Shown one piece after another: positions 23,335-35,224 of a DNA stretch of 64,000 nt (positions are counted from its first letter, which is position 1; each line of letters begins with the position of its first letter). Under the pieces are notes generated by a model, which saw only the letters and a list, made by a program, of their open reading frames with translations, was not told the DNA's origin and made no database searches. Source of the stretch: Sarcophilus harrisii (lineage: Eukaryota; Chordata; Mammalia; Dasyuromorphia; Dasyuridae); the NCBI RefSeq assembly GCF_902635505.1, contig NC_045426.1, positions 331,566,374 through 331,630,373 of the forward strand, read 5' to 3'. The position numbers and the translations under genes are program-made.

Positions 23335-23850
23335 TGCTCATCATTTCTTTTAGTACTCCATTTATATTCACATACCACAACTTGTACAGTCATTCCTTAA
23401 TGGGAATCCTCTCAATTTCCAATTCTTTGCCACCACTAAAAGAACTGTTATAAATATTTTTGTATCTATAGGTCCTTTTCCACTTAGAAAAATATCATTA
23501 GAATAAAGCTTTAGTAGTGGTATTATTGGATCAAAATTTTACAATCCTTTGGGTGTATTTTGAAATTGTTCTCCAGAAGGTTTGGATCAAGTCACAATCT
23601 ACCAACACTGCTTCAATGTTCCAATTTTCTCATATCCTCTCCAACATTTGTTGTTTTCCTTTTATCTCATATTAGCTAATCTGATAGGTGTAAGATCTCA
23701 GAATTGTTTTATTTTATTTCCTTAATCAATAGTGATTTATAGCTTTTTATTTGACTATAGATAAGCTTTAGTAGTTTAGCAACAGTTTCTAATAATTCTT
23801 CTGAATTTGACATTTTGAAATTTCATTTTTCATCAGTTTATGTCATTAAC
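23335..23850 (-). repeat. L1 ORF2 3' fragment (antisense)
   Basis: In order: 'caattctttgccaccact', 'gttataaatatttttgtatc', 'gattatt' remnants, 'tctccagaaggtttggatc', 'tcctctccaacatttgttg' and 'agctaatctgataggtgt'. This is the antisense L1 3' order. Confidence 0.8.
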
Positions 23851-24087
23851 TTGAATGTATGTAGCATACTTTAATGAAAGACACCATAAACCCCAGGCTT
23901 CAGAGTAGCGAAGTTGCCAAGGCAGTAGAGAAGTAGAGTGAGGTGAGAGATACTGTACTTCAGATATTTGTTATCTGTATACAGAAGAGTACTTTTTGTC
24001 ATATTCAGACATGAAGAGCTGAGCTATGGTTGAATACCTAGAAATAAGTTCCCCCTACATAAGAATAAACTGAAAGCCTCAGACTTT
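23851..24087 (-). other. 3' flank of OR-B
   Basis: Likely holds the OR-B 3'UTR. No clear polyadenylation signal was identified. Confidence 0.35.
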
Positions 24088-25029
24088 TCATATCTTTCTG
24101 AAGAATAAATTTCTGAATAGAATTTTCTCCATAGCTCCTTTTACATCCTTATTTCTTAAACTATAGATGATGGGATTAAGCATTGGGGTAACCACTCCAT
24201 AGGACAGGGCTATTATCTCATCAGAAGTCTTTGATTCCTTGGACTTAGGCTTCATGTACATGAAAAGAGCTGACCCATAGAACAAGATCACCACAGTCAG
24301 ATGGGCTGAACAGGTGGAAAAGGCTTTTTTCCTCCCCTCTCTAGAGTTGATCCTTAGAATGGTGGAGAGGATAAAAACATATGAGAAGAAAATGAGCAAA
24401 AGAGGAGTAATTAAGAAAACAATACTTGCAATTGTCATGATAAACACATTGAGAGAAATGTCTATACAAATAAGCTTAAGAAGGGCCAGGATCTCACAAC
24501 TAATGTGTTCAATGATATTCCCACAGAATGGCATTATCATAGCTAGTATCGTTTGTGCCAGGGAATTCAGACATCCTATAATCCAAGTCCAAGCAGCCAT
24601 TTGCATGCAGAGTTTCTTATTCATAATAATTGTGTATCTTAGGGGATTGCAGATGGCAACATATCTATCATAGGCCATCACTGCCAACAGAAGACACTCT
24701 GTGGACCCCAATCCAAGGGACATAAACATCTGAAGTGCACACCTAGTGAAGGAAATGGATTTTTTCTCAGACATGAAATTAACTAGAATTTGGGGAAGAG
24801 AGGCAGATGTGTAGCAGATATCCAAGAAGGAGAGGTTCCCAAGGAAAAAGTACATAGGAGTATGAAGTTTGGGATCTAGGATGCTAATGATAATAAGAAT
24901 GCTGTTTCCTAAAAGGATCACCAAGTACATCACTAGGCAGATCACATAAAGAAGCATCTGGAGATGAGGGTACTGAGAAAGTCCAATCAAGAGGAACTCA
25001 GTCACAGCTGTGTAATTTCTTTTGTCCAT
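24088..25029 (-). CDS. Olfactory receptor, class II, OR13-type (OR-B)
   Basis: Intact 313-residue odorant receptor, collinear with OR-A without gaps. Hallmarks: NYT glycosylation site at 5-7, GN at 41-42, LHTPMY 55-60, TM3 Cys97, [10 protein letters not shown] 118-127, [11 protein letters not shown] in loop 2, SY 216-217, [10 protein letters not shown] 235-244, [12 protein letters not shown] 282-293. The start is fixed by collinearity and by an acceptor ('cactcccatag', gene sense) 19 nt upstream. Differences from OR-A concentrate in TM3-TM5 (for example FTRC where OR-A has FTGC, and [10 protein letters not shown]), the part expected to shape the odorant pocket. It converges on OR-A and shares orientation with OR-C. 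The plus-strand 119-codon frame inside it is a shadow. Confidence 0.97.
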   Translation of the reverse strand: MDKRNYTAVTEFLLIGLSQYPHLQMLLYVICLVMYLVILLGNSILIIISILDPKLHTPMYFFLGNLSFLDICYTSASLPQILVNFMSEKKSISFTRCALQMFMSLGLGSTECLLLAVMAYDRYVAICNPLRYTIIMNKKLCMQMAAWTWIIGCLNSLAQTILAMIMPFCGNIIEHISCEILALLKLICIDISLNVFIMTIASIVFLITPLLLIFFSYVFILSTILRINSREGRKKAFSTCSAHLTVVILFYGSALFMYMKPKSKESKTSDEIIALSYGVVTPMLNPIIYSLRNKDVKGAMEKILFRNLFFRKI

Positions 25030-25062
25030 CTTATTTCATCGGTGTCACCTATGGGAGTGATG
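25030..25062 (-). promoter_or_regulatory. Splice acceptor and 19-nt leader of OR-B coding exon
   Basis: In gene sense, 'tccatcactcccatag' ends at 25049 and is followed by the leader 'gtgacaccgatgaaataag' and the ATG. It is aligned in position with the acceptors of OR-A and OR-C. The inferred intron to the donor at 31494 is 6,446 bp. Confidence 0.6.
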
Positions 25063-25700
25063 GAAGGACACTGGTCATAGCAATTCAATTGAACAGTCAT
25101 AGTGATTTATATTTTATTGTATATATTACTTTTTATGTTTGTTAATAATTTTATTTTGTTTCCATTTCTGGGTACAGAAGTTCAAATATGAATAAATGGG
25201 AACATTTGAACTTAAATAAAAACCTGATATTGATCATTATACATGTATAATAAATTTATCAGTTTTAATTTCTAATATGGCAAATATTGGGATGTAATTC
25301 ACATAAACAAAAGCTCCTTGGTTTCCTCATTATTTTTAAGAGCTTAAAGGGGTCCAAAAAGTGTAACATAAATATCAGCTCTTACTGTTGTTATCTGTTC
25401 AATTTTTTAGCAAGATCAATATCTAACTTCTTGCAATAGCAGTTGTAGACCATCAAATTAAGAGTGAAAGAACCATTAGAAGGTCAACAGTGTGGCCTAA
25501 GCAAACAAGAGGTGATTAAAGTTTCTTGCTGAAGGTTATTAAATACAATAAAACTTTTAAAAAATCTAATCCTGTACACCTTCCCATGACCTGTCCTTTG
25601 GACATACATTTAACATATTTGCTAATGAAAAGGATTAAAAATAGTTCTTAATGGTATGATGTCAATTTAGAAAACTATTTTCATTAAAACATTTAAAATT
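25063..25700. other. OR-B intron, unassigned
   Basis: AT-rich intronic DNA (if the 5' exon model is right) with no recognised repeat before the sense L1 that starts at about 25701. Confidence 0.4.
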
Positions 25701-28177
25701 CCTGTGGGAAGGGGAGCCAATATGGTGAAAAGTAGACAGGCCTTTGTCTGAGATCTTCTTGGCATCTTTCAGATTGACACCAGATTAAGCTTCTGAACTC
25801 GTTTTGGAGTGACAGAACCCACAAATATTTAGAGTGCAACAAATTTATAGCAGAACATATTTTGGAAGAATGTCAAAATATATCTGTTTCAATCAGGCAG
25901 GAGGGGAAGGAAGGAATGATGAGGGGAAGGCAGCTGAGCACAGGCCCAGTGCAGGGCAACAGGGCAGTGTATAGTCCATCTGGGGAATCTACTGGGAGGC
26001 TCTTACTCAAAATAGAGCTGCCTTGGCTACTCAATCCCTGGTTCAAAAGTCAGTGGAACAGCATATTAGGTGTGAGACAACAAACACAAATACAAAAAGC
26101 AAATAGTGAACTTCTGAATCCCAGAATAATGTGAGACTTGACCATGCCTACCCAGCATAGGATGGAAGTCAGCAGCAGAGGCTCAGGATAGCATAAATCC
26201 ACTGTTACCTATAGAGAAAGCTTGGGACAATCTCCCCATTTCCTTAAGAGCAGACATTAACCTTTAAAAAAGTAAGCAAAAAGCAAAAAAGAACTGATTA
26301 TAGATACCTTTTATGAAAACAGAAGAATAGACCTCAAACACGGAGGACACTAAAGGCAAATCATCTTCAGATCAAGTCCCAAAGGGTCATATGAGTTGGT
26401 TCCCCATCTCACAGAGCTTTCTTGGAAGAATTAAAAAAAGGATTTTAAAATAAAATTAGAAGAAAAAAGGGGAAAGGAATGAAAACTTTGGAAGAGAGTT
26501 TGGAAAATGAAACAGAAATTATTTGAAGAAAACTTAAAAAAAATAGATACGGTGAAATAGAAAAACTATATAATTTCTTACAAAATAAATTTGAAAAAGA
26601 AGTCAACTCATCGAAAAACATGATTTGTGAAATGGAAAAGAAATCCAATGAACAAACCAACTCATTTAAAGGTTAAATTAGCTAAATTCAAAAAGAAATA
26701 AAAAAGCTAACTAAAGAAAATAATTCACTAAAAATTAGAACTGACCAAATGGAATTGAATGATTCAATGAGACATCAAGAAGCAATCAAACAAAACCCCC
26801 CAAATAGAAGAAAATGTAGAATACTTTATTGGAAAAGCAATTGACCTGGAAAATGGATCCAGGAAGAAGAATGATGAAAAAAAGGAGCCTAAACCTTTCA
26901 GGAAATCATCAAGGAAAACTGCCTTGATATTCTAGAATAAGAGGGTAAAAGAGCTATTGAAAGAATTCACCAATCACCTCCTGAAAGAACTCCCAAAATA
27001 AAAACTCTAAGGAATATAGTAGCTAAATTTCAGAATTATCAGATCAAGGAGAATATATTGTAAGCAGTCAGAAAGAAACAATTCAAATATTGAGGAGCCA
27101 CAATCAGGATTATCCCAGTCCTATCAATTTCCACTTTAAAAGATTTAGAGGCCTGGAATGGGAAATTCTGAAAGGAAGAGGAATTTGAATTGTGACCAAG
27201 AATCAACTCTCTAGCAAAATTAAGCACTATCTTTCAGGAGAAAAGATGAACATTCAATGAAACAGGTGAAAAGACCAAAGATGAAAAGAAAAATTGATAT
27301 TCAAATACAGAACTGAAGAGAAACATAAAAGGTAAAAAGTAAAGAAAAATAACTGTTTCTTTTAAAAGTTAAAAAGTTTACATTCCTCTATGGGAAGATG
27401 ATATGTTTAACTCTTGAGAACTGTATCTATGTTATGGGATACCTAGAAGATGTAGGTAAAATTTGATATTATTTTGATTATATAAAAAAGAAACTAGAGG
27501 TGGAAAGGGGATTGTATGTAAGAAGAGAAAATTAGAATTAAAATGGGGTACATTTCATCTCATGAAGAGGTAAAAAAAAAGACCTATTACAATTGAGGGG
27601 GGAAAGGGAGGAAGATGAGCATTGTGTTAATCTTACTCTCATCAGATTTGACTCAAAGAGAGAATATCAGACATATTTAGCTTCACAGAAAAACTTCTTG
27701 TAGACCAGTAGGAGGGGAAAGGGGAAAGGAAAGAGGAAGGCTAAAGGAAGGGAGAACAGGGGAGAACTGTTTGAGGGAGGTGGTGGTCAGAAGCAAAATA
27801 CTAGGGAAGAGGAAAAGGGGAAAAGGAAAGAGAAAAGGGAAAATAAGATGACAGGAAATACAGAGTTAACAATTTTAACTGTGAATGTAAATGGGATGAA
27901 CCCTCACATAAAACAGAAGTGGATAGCAGTGGATTAAAAGCCAGAATCCTACAATTTGTTGTTTGCAAGAAACATATTCCAAGCAGAATGATACATACAG
28001 AGTAAAGTAAAAGGCTGGAACAGAATCTATTATGCTTCAGCTGAAGTTAAAAAAAAAAATCACATGAGTAGTGATCCTGATCTGAGATCAAGCAAAAGCA
28101 AAAATAGATCCATTTAAAAGAGATAAGGAAGAAAACTATATCTTGATAAAGAATACCATAAATAATTTAGCAGTATC

Positions 28178-28227
<50 letters not shown>

Positions 28228-28945
28228 CAAATGGCATAGCATCCAAATTTCTAGCAAGTTAAGAGAGCTTCAAGAAGTATTAGACAGCAAACTATACTAG
28301 TGGGTTGCTTCAATTTTGCTCTCTGAGAAGAAGATAAATCAAACCAGAAAGAAGTTAATGAGGTAAATAGAATTTTAGAAAAATTAGGCATGGTAGACTT
28401 TTGGAGAACATTGGGTGAAGACAAAAAGGAATATACATTTTTCTTGGCATTCATGAAACTTACACAAAAATTGACCATATATTAGGACATAAAAACTTCA
28501 AAATTAAATGCAGAAAAGCAGAAATGGTAAAAAAAAAATGCATTTTTTTCAGATCATGATTCAATAAAAACTATATGCAATAAAAAGACCAGGAGAAAAT
28601 AGAATAAAAATTAATTGGAAACTAAATAATCTAATCCTAAAAATGAGTGGGTGATACAACAAATCATGAACACAATCAATAGTTTCATCCAAGAAAATGA
28701 CAATAATAAGGCAACATTCTAAAATTTATGGGATGCAGCCAAAGCACTTCTTAGGGAAGGTTTTATATCTCTAGATGCTTACTTGAATAAAACAGACAAA
28801 GAGAAGATCAGTTAATTGGGCTGGCAACTAAAAAATCTGGCAACTAGAAAAAGAACAAATTTTTACAAATCAATTAAATAATAAATTTGAAATTCGAAAA
28901 TAAAAAAGAGATTAATAAAATTTAAAGTAAAAAAGTATTAAGTTA
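25701..28945 (+). repeat. Sense L1: 5'UTR, ORF1 and 5' part of ORF2, lacking its 3' end
   Basis: Starts at the typical L1 5' end ('gggagccaatatggtg'), then 'gagtgacagaacccac', a 5'UTR to about 26290, ORF1 remains to about 27310 (words 'tggaaaatggatccaggaag', 'aaggaaaactgccttgat'), a purine-rich spacer, then ORF2 from about 27880 ('gtttgcaagaaacatattcc'). It stops near 28945 in the ORF2 N-terminal third. Many stops, non-coding. It has a 5' end but no 3' end, the reverse of ordinary L1 truncation, so the tail was lost after insertion. It lies in the OR-B intron. Confidence 0.85.
28172..28225. repeat. (TA)n microsatellite inside L1 ORF2
   Basis: About 26 TA units at the spot where other L1 copies read 'aatatatatgcaccaaatgg'. 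The right flank 'ccaaatggcatagcatcc' is intact ORF2, so the repeat grew from the short ATATAT of the element itself. Confidence 0.9.
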
Positions 28946-29029
28946 AAGTATTCTTTTCTCAAACATTTTCAACCATAGGAAACTTATTTTCCTAGAGACA
29001 GGCCAGATCAAGTAAAAATAAATAACAAC

Positions 29030-29290
29030 AATATTAATAATTAAACTCACACTTGTATGTAGCACTCTATTATTTTAAAATACTTTTCATTATTTCATTT
29101 TATTATCACAAAAACTCCTTAGGGAATGAAAAAATGTTATTATTTTCTGTTTTACAGATAATTAAATTTAGACTCAGAATATTAGTTAATTGACTTGCCT
29201 AAGGTTATATGATTAGTAAAGGGCATGCAAAGATTTTTTGGTTCCATAACTAGAATACTTGCTGCACAGTCTACTTACACTGTCCTTGGA
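29030..29290 (-). repeat. MIR SINE (antisense)
   Basis: Plus strand: 'gtagcactctattatttt', 'ttattatcacaaaaactcc', 'ttctgttttacagataatta', 'cttgcctaaggttatatg'. This is MIR read in antisense. Confidence 0.7.
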
Positions 29291-29597
29291 AAAAGAATAT
29301 AGAGGAATTAGAATTCTAATTAGAAACATTAACTCCTACATTTCCATTGAATTAATTTAATTTTAATTATTTGCTTCAATTAACAAGTACTTGTTTCCTT
29401 TCCCTCTCACTCCTTGAGTTATGAAAAAATAACAATTTTTATAACAAATCTGCACATTCAAATAAAAATGCATTTCCAAATTGGTCATGTCCAAAGATGT
29501 GTGTCTCATTCTGAATATTTGGTCCATTATTTCTCTATTAGGAAGTAATACATTGAATGAACTTATTGATTAAATCACCACAAAGTAGCTATGATTT

Positions 29598-29832
29598 TGT
29601 TGCTATTGTTCAGTCATTTAATAATGTAGGAGTATTCATGACTCCATTGAATTTCTTGGCAAAGATACTAGAATGTTTTGCTGTTTCCTTCTCTTTTGTG
29701 TTTTACAAAGGCAAATAGGGATTAAGTGACTTGTTCAGGATCACACAGCTAGTAAGTATCTGAAGCCAGTTTTGAACTCTCATATTGATTCTAGGCCTGG
29801 TGCACTATGTACCACATCATCTAGCTACCCTA
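29598..29832 (-). repeat. Marsupial CORE-SINE, full length (antisense)
   Basis: Plus strand runs 'gttgctattgttcagtcatt', 'catgactccattgaatttc', 'ttggcaaagatactagaatg', 'ggatcacacagctagtaag', ending in the head 'catcatctagctaccc' (antisense of ggtagctagatgatg). Complete from tail to head. Confidence 0.88.
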
Positions 29833-31120
29833 GCTAGAATTTTAACTAAAAATAATTATGTATAGTTGTTTTAAATATATTCATTTCTATCTTTGACCTA
29901 AAAAAATCAGAATCAGGAGACTCTGCAGACTTTGTATTATCTAAATTCCCCTCCTCATAATTTTAAAATTTCTCAATATTCCTACCTTTGCTTTTATCTG
30001 TGAGGAAGAAATGTCTCTACTTTTTTCCAAGGCTTATTTTTATGTCCATATTCTTGATCCTAACCTTTCCTACCATGCCTTTGCTATGTCAATTATTTTC
30101 CTTTCTTTTAATCTTTTCCTTTTCATTTGGTCTTTCCTTTCTACAAACAAGTTTTTTCTTCCCTTATTCTGAAAGAAAGTTTCTTTTGATCTTAGTCTTG
30201 TGTTGTACTATTATACTACCAGTTTCTTCTAATATATTTTTACTAATCTATTGAGATTCTCCTTACTCTTTCCTTCTTTTTTGTTAGGGTTTCATCTATT
30301 TTAGCTTATTGCATGGCCAGTAAAGAGGTCTCAAATATTATGCCTCTCAAGAACAGATTTTTTCAACTGCTCCCTTGGTTGTAACAATTCCTCTACAGGT
30401 AACTGCCTCTACCAAGTTGGGGTAGACAACCTCAATAAGAAATCTTTAATTTAAGGCCCATGAACACTTATTCACCAACTAGATGCTTATTTTCCACAGT
30501 TGCTTTGATTTATTTACTTTTGATAATATCTAATCTCTTGAAAATACTTTGGAATAGAAAAATAAGGATGGCATAATTGGTTTCTTGCTAAAATTCATAC
30601 TCTGGTAATTAGTTTATCTATTACTTTCTTGAATTCAGTAACAGTAGATCTAGAATTATCAAAATATAAATTATTAAGGATATAGATTAGGAAGGGAATT
30701 CTCTCTAGCAATGCAGATCCCCACCTTCTCTTGAACTCATATTTTTAGAATTACTCAGATTGCTCAGAAATGGTGATCTTAAGTCCACACAGCCAACATA
30801 GTGACTTGAAACCAAGTTTTTTTAAGCTTCAAGGCTAACTCTACCCACAATAGCAAGTTATTTTTCATTAAGGCTTGGAGGACACAAGATACAGAACAAA
30901 AATTTAAAAATGAGAATAGAGGTTAGAAACTGGAACATAAAATGTTAGAGTTGAAATGGTATTTTAGGGAAAAGAATTTGGAATATCAGTTTTGCACAAT
31001 ACTTTAGAACATAGAAGCTAGAAAGAATGGCAAGGTGAAAGGAAGCTTAGAACATAGAGCATAATGGATACTTGTTTAATATTAATAGAATTAACACAGA
31101 ATGTGAGAGCTGTAATGGGT
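29833..31120. other. OR-B intron, mostly unassigned
   Basis: 29970-30290 is pyrimidine-rich and may be old L2. 30925-31120 carries three loose copies of an 'aacatagaatgttagagctg'-like MIR-related motif. Nothing else recognised. Confidence 0.4.
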
Positions 31121-31488
31121 GATTTTTGTAAAGGAGACACTTGACTATCAGAAAAAGTACAGAAATGTGTCATTACTAGAAAAGCTAGATAGAGTTCAAT
31201 AAAAATTGTAATGATAGTGCAATCATTCATAAGCAAGATGGATGGGAGATTTTAATTGTCAGAAATATGTCCTTCCCACTTCAACACAAAATATCTTCAA
31301 GTCTCCTGTTCAATTTGTATTTTCATTGTTTAAAACTAATTAACCTGACATGTTAGGATATCTTCCTGGTTACATCTATCCTACATTTAGTTTACATTCA
31401 ACATTTCTTTCCCAAGTTGCATTGCCTATTCCCACTTCCATTTTCATCTCTGAAAATTATCCTTCCCGGGGTTCTTCCAACCATTTTT

Positions 31489-31564
31489 ATTTACCTCTCA
31501 GAGTAAGATCCAAGACTTCTTCTTTGTTTATGCCAGGTCACTTAGCTGATGTTTCTCCAGCATT
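31489..31564 (-). other. Candidate 70-nt non-coding 5' exon of OR-B
   Basis: In gene sense an acceptor 'ataatttatttgttcag' precedes AATGCTGGAG... and the exon ends CTCTGAGAG|GTAAATAAA (donor GT at 31494-31493; exon 31495-31564). It aligns with the OR-A exon at 9996-10053 and the OR-C exon at 56617-56669. No reading frame is conserved, consistent with a 5'UTR exon. Confidence 0.5.
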
Positions 31565-32230
31565 CTGAACAAATAAATTATTTTAAACATATTTCCAGAA
31601 ATATGCTCTCTGCTGCTATATCCCTGTTTTATATGAGGATAAAATTAATTCTGCTGAAGCCAGTTTACAATTTCCTCTTTCTTTCTCAGTTGTTCCTATG
31701 AGATGATATGATCAAAGAGTCAATTTACAATTTAGAAATACTGTGAAAAATTGGCAGAATCAACAGAATGCCAGCATTTTTACTATTGCTATGACAACAA
31801 CTTGTAGAGAGGGGCAATGCATTTTCAGATCAATTATAAGCGTATGTTATAACTAATGTTTCCTAGAAATTTCCAAAGGATCAACCATTAGCTACAGATG
31901 CCAATTTAACATTCTTCTTCCCACCACAACCCCGCCCCCGTGTTTTTAGAAACTGTTTCTATTCCCTGAAGTAATTTAAAGTGGTATGAAAGAGCTGTGT
32001 AGAAGCTAGCAACTTTTTGTTGCTTTAGGGATAAAGTACTAACAATCTAATTACATTAATTAGTTGAAGAGATGGCACAATGAAGAACATAAAATGGGAA
32101 AAATTAAAGTGTTTTTTCCTGCCTAGTCAAACATTGTGAGTGTGACACAGTTATCTGTAGGATTAAGTCAGATTTCTATATTTCTCTGAAATTTCTGTAT
32201 AATGACAACTATTGAAAACTCTGGATCAAA
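31565..32230 (-). promoter_or_regulatory. Candidate promoter block of OR-B
   Basis: Reverse complement aligns with 9445-9995 and, further, with 56670-57370. Shared words in gene sense: 'agttttcaatagttgtc' (OR-C: 'agttttccatagcttcc'), CTAATTAATGTAATTAG at 32047-32063 (homeodomain-type sites), 'ttaaattacttcaggg', 'gttaaattggcatc', 'gatcctttggaaatttc'. The Olf-1/EBF-like site of the other two copies is degraded here (31940-31956), and a GC-box-like 'accccgcccccg' lies beside it. Homology is seen; function is inferred. Confidence 0.55.
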
Positions 32231-32394
32231 TATATTTATTTTACGACATTCTATTCTCCAATTCTCCTTCCCTTCTACACACACTTGGACATGCGCACCA
32301 ATATTTGTAGAGTTACATAAGTTCCACTTCTATTTCATTCTAGAATATTGATATCAATACTTATAGGAGACATGAACCTATAAATGTTTATGTT

Positions 32395-32605
32395 AGTTAA
32401 TCAACTAGTATTTTGAAATAGTTATTATGTGTCAGAAAATATGGTAAATGCTAGGGATACAAAGAAAGACAAAAAGAAAATACATCTTGCTCTCAAGGAG
32501 CTTGGTTTTATGGAGCAGACACATGCAAACAATTATATAAAAACAAAATATATATCTAGGACATATTGAATGTACTTTTACAAGGAAGGCACTAAGATTA
32601 AGAAA
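32395..32605 (+). repeat. Dispersed ancient repeat (unnamed family), copy 1
   Basis: 'aactagtattttgaaatagt', 'tattatgtgtcagaaaatat', 'gctagggatacaaagaaag', 'ctctcaaggagcttggtttt', 'aaggcactaagattaag'. It matches a common mammalian/marsupial module of the form 'tactatgtgccaggca...ctggggatacaaa...ctcaaggagctt'. Related pieces lie at 49100, 55520 and 57765. Confidence 0.65.
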
Positions 32606-32639
32606 GAATGAAGGAAGAACCAAGAGGTGGAGAAAAGAC

Positions 32640-35215
32640 AGGGACTTATCTGAACTCTCCTAAATTCTCCTCCAAACAATTTTAAATAATTTCTCATCAT
32701 TAATGATGGCACAACCAAACTCACAAAGATCAATCTCTCCCTCCTTTTCAATATCAAGGCAACAGGGAAATGAAAAAATTACTTTGTAGCATAATTAAGC
32801 ATCTTACAAACTTTGAAGAGAGATAATAGAAGAATTAGAAAAGAAAACAAGAGGTATTCAAGAGAGAGCCAACACCTTAAAGAAAGCAATTCTTTCAAAA
32901 ATACAATTGGCCAAATGTAAAAATTTTAAAAAGCCTACTGAAGAAAACACTTTTAAAAGTAAAAGTAACCAAATGGGAAAAAAAGAGATACAAAAGCTGA
33001 CTAAAGAAAATAATACATTAAAACTAAAATTGGGCAAGTAGAAGCTAATGACTCCATAAGACATAAGAATAAAACAAAAAACTAAAACAAATGAAAAAAT
33101 AGAAGAAGAAGTAAAATCCTTTATTGTAAAAACAACTGACCTGGAAAACAGATCCAGGAGAAACAATTTAAAACCATAATCAAAGAAAGAGTTTGGATAG
33201 CAATCTTCTTCTTCTTCTTTTTAATTATAGCTTTTTATTTACAAGTTATATGCATGGGTAATTTTATAGCATTGACAATTTCCAAACCTTTTGTTCCAGT
33301 TTTTTCCCTCCTTCCCCCCATCCCCTTCCCCAGATGGCAGGTTGACCAACATATGTTAAATATGTTAAAGTATAAATTAAATACAACATAAGTATGCATG
33401 TCCAAACAGTTATTTTGCTGTACAAAAAGAATTGGACTTTGAAATAGTGTACTATTATCCTGTGAAGGAAATCAAAAATGTAGGCTGACAAAAATATAGG
33501 GATTGGGAATTCTATGTAATGGTTCATAGTCATTTCTCAGAGTTCTTTCATTGGGTGTAGCTGGTTCAATTCATTACTGCTCTATTGGAGCTGACTTGGT
33601 TCATCTCATTGCTGGAGATGGCCACGTCCATCAGAATTGATCATCATATAGTATTGTTGAAGTATATAATGATCTCCTGATCCTGCTCATTTCACTCAGC
33701 ATCAGTTCATGTAAGTCTCTCCGGGCCTTTCTGTAATCATCCTGTTGGTCATTTCTTACCAAACAATAATATTCCACAATATTCATATACCACAATTTAT
33801 TCAGCCATTCTCCAATTGATGGGCATGCACTCAGTTTTGGATGGCAATCTTCAAGTAATCATCAAACTACTCTCTTATGCTAGAGCCAGATAACAAAATA
33901 ATTATTGAAAGAACCCATTGATCACCTCCTGAGAGATCCTAGAAGGAAACTTCAAGAAACATTGCTGCAAATCTACAGAAGTGTAAGGTCAAGGAAAAAA
34001 TACTACAGACTGCCAGAAAAAAAACCCAACCAAAAGACAAGATTAGTATTAAAGAGGCACAATCAGTATTACTCAGCATTTTGGCAGCTTGTACAATAGT
34101 GAATCAGAGATCCTGTAATACCATATTATGAAAGGCAAAGGACCTTAGATCAGAACCAAAAATCAATTCCTTAGCAAGACTGTGTCATCTTTTAAGGGGG
34201 AAGATGGATCTTCCATGTAGAGGTGGACTTTCAATCATTTTTATTTAAAAGACAAAAACTAAATAGAAATTTTGTTCTACAAATACAAGATTGAAGAGGA
34301 AAAAAAAGAAAATACTTATTTAAATATTAAACTATTTACATTCTTACATGGGAAGGTGATACTTGTAACTCTTGAGAACTGTATTTTTTTTAGGATACCT
34401 AGAAGGAATTTACAGAAAGAGAGATTTTAGATATAAGTTTACTTCGATATGATTCTCTTAAAAAAGACATAAAGGGATCGGAAAAGGATTGTACTGGGAG
34501 AAGAAGAAAGGGGAGAAAAATGGGGTAAATTAGTTGACATAAAGAGGTACAAAAAATTTAGAGTAGAGGGAAAGAAAGGAGAGGGATGATCATTGTCTGA
34601 AGCTTAATTTTATCTGTTTTTGGCTCAAAGAGGGAATAATATACACACTCTGTTGTGTATAGGAATTTAGCTCATCCTATAGGGAAGTAGAAGTAGAAAG
34701 GGGGAAAAGTGAAGGATTGTATCGAAAGGAGGGAAGAAATAGTAAGAGAAATGGGAGGAAAGAAGATAGAAGAGAGGACAGATTTAAGAAGGCATTTGCC
34801 AGAAAGAAAACACTGGTGAAGAGGGAGAGTAGAAAGGGAGAAAGAAGGTATGAATAGGGGAGAAAATAGGATGGTGGGAAATGCACAACTGGTAATCATA
34901 CCTGTGATTGTGAATGGGATGAACTCTCCCAAAAATTAAAAAGCAGATAGTAAATTTGATTAAAAATCCAAATCCAACAATGCGTTGTTTATAGTCAACA
35001 CTTTGGAACAAAGGAATACATACAGAGTTAGGGTAAACGACTGGAGCAGAATTTCTTATGCGTAGGCTGAAGCAAAAAAATAGCACAATTAGCAATCCTG
35101 ATATTAGAGCAACTAAAAGCAAAAGTAGATATAATTAAAAGCAATAAGGAACCTCTATTCTGATAAAAGGTTCCATAGATAATGAAGTAATATCAATACA
35201 AAATGTTTTTGTATT
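32640..35215 (+). repeat. Sense L1: ORF1 to early ORF2, split by another L1
   Basis: ORF1 remains from about 32850 ('aaatacaattggccaaatg', 'gacctggaaaacagatccag'), interrupted at 33209-33835, resuming with 'attgatcacctcctgagag' and 'gaggcacaatcagtattac'. Then come a purine-rich spacer and the start of ORF2 ('agcaaaagcaaaagtagat' at about 35115), ending near 35215. The 32640-32850 part is uncertain. Non-coding. Confidence 0.75.
33209..33835 (-). mobile_element. 5'-truncated L1 3' end (antisense) inserted in an L1
   Basis: Starts 'cttctttttaattatagc' and 'tatgcatgggtaatttta', the antisense L1 tail, and ends 'gggcatgcactcag'. Flanked by a 17-bp target-site duplication, TTTGGATAGCAATCTTC (33192-33208) and TTTGGATGGCAATCTTC (33836-33852), with one mismatch. 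It is very similar to 17874-18533. Confidence 0.9.
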
Positions 35216-35224
35216 ATCTATTAT

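Noticed and set aside
24314-24673. 119-codon frame antisense to OR-B
   Set aside because: Shadow of the intact receptor on the minus strand.
31971-31980. ATTCCCTGAA in OR-B as an EBF site
   Set aside because: Only the left half fits the consensus, and it is not at the aligned position of the OR-A and OR-C sites.
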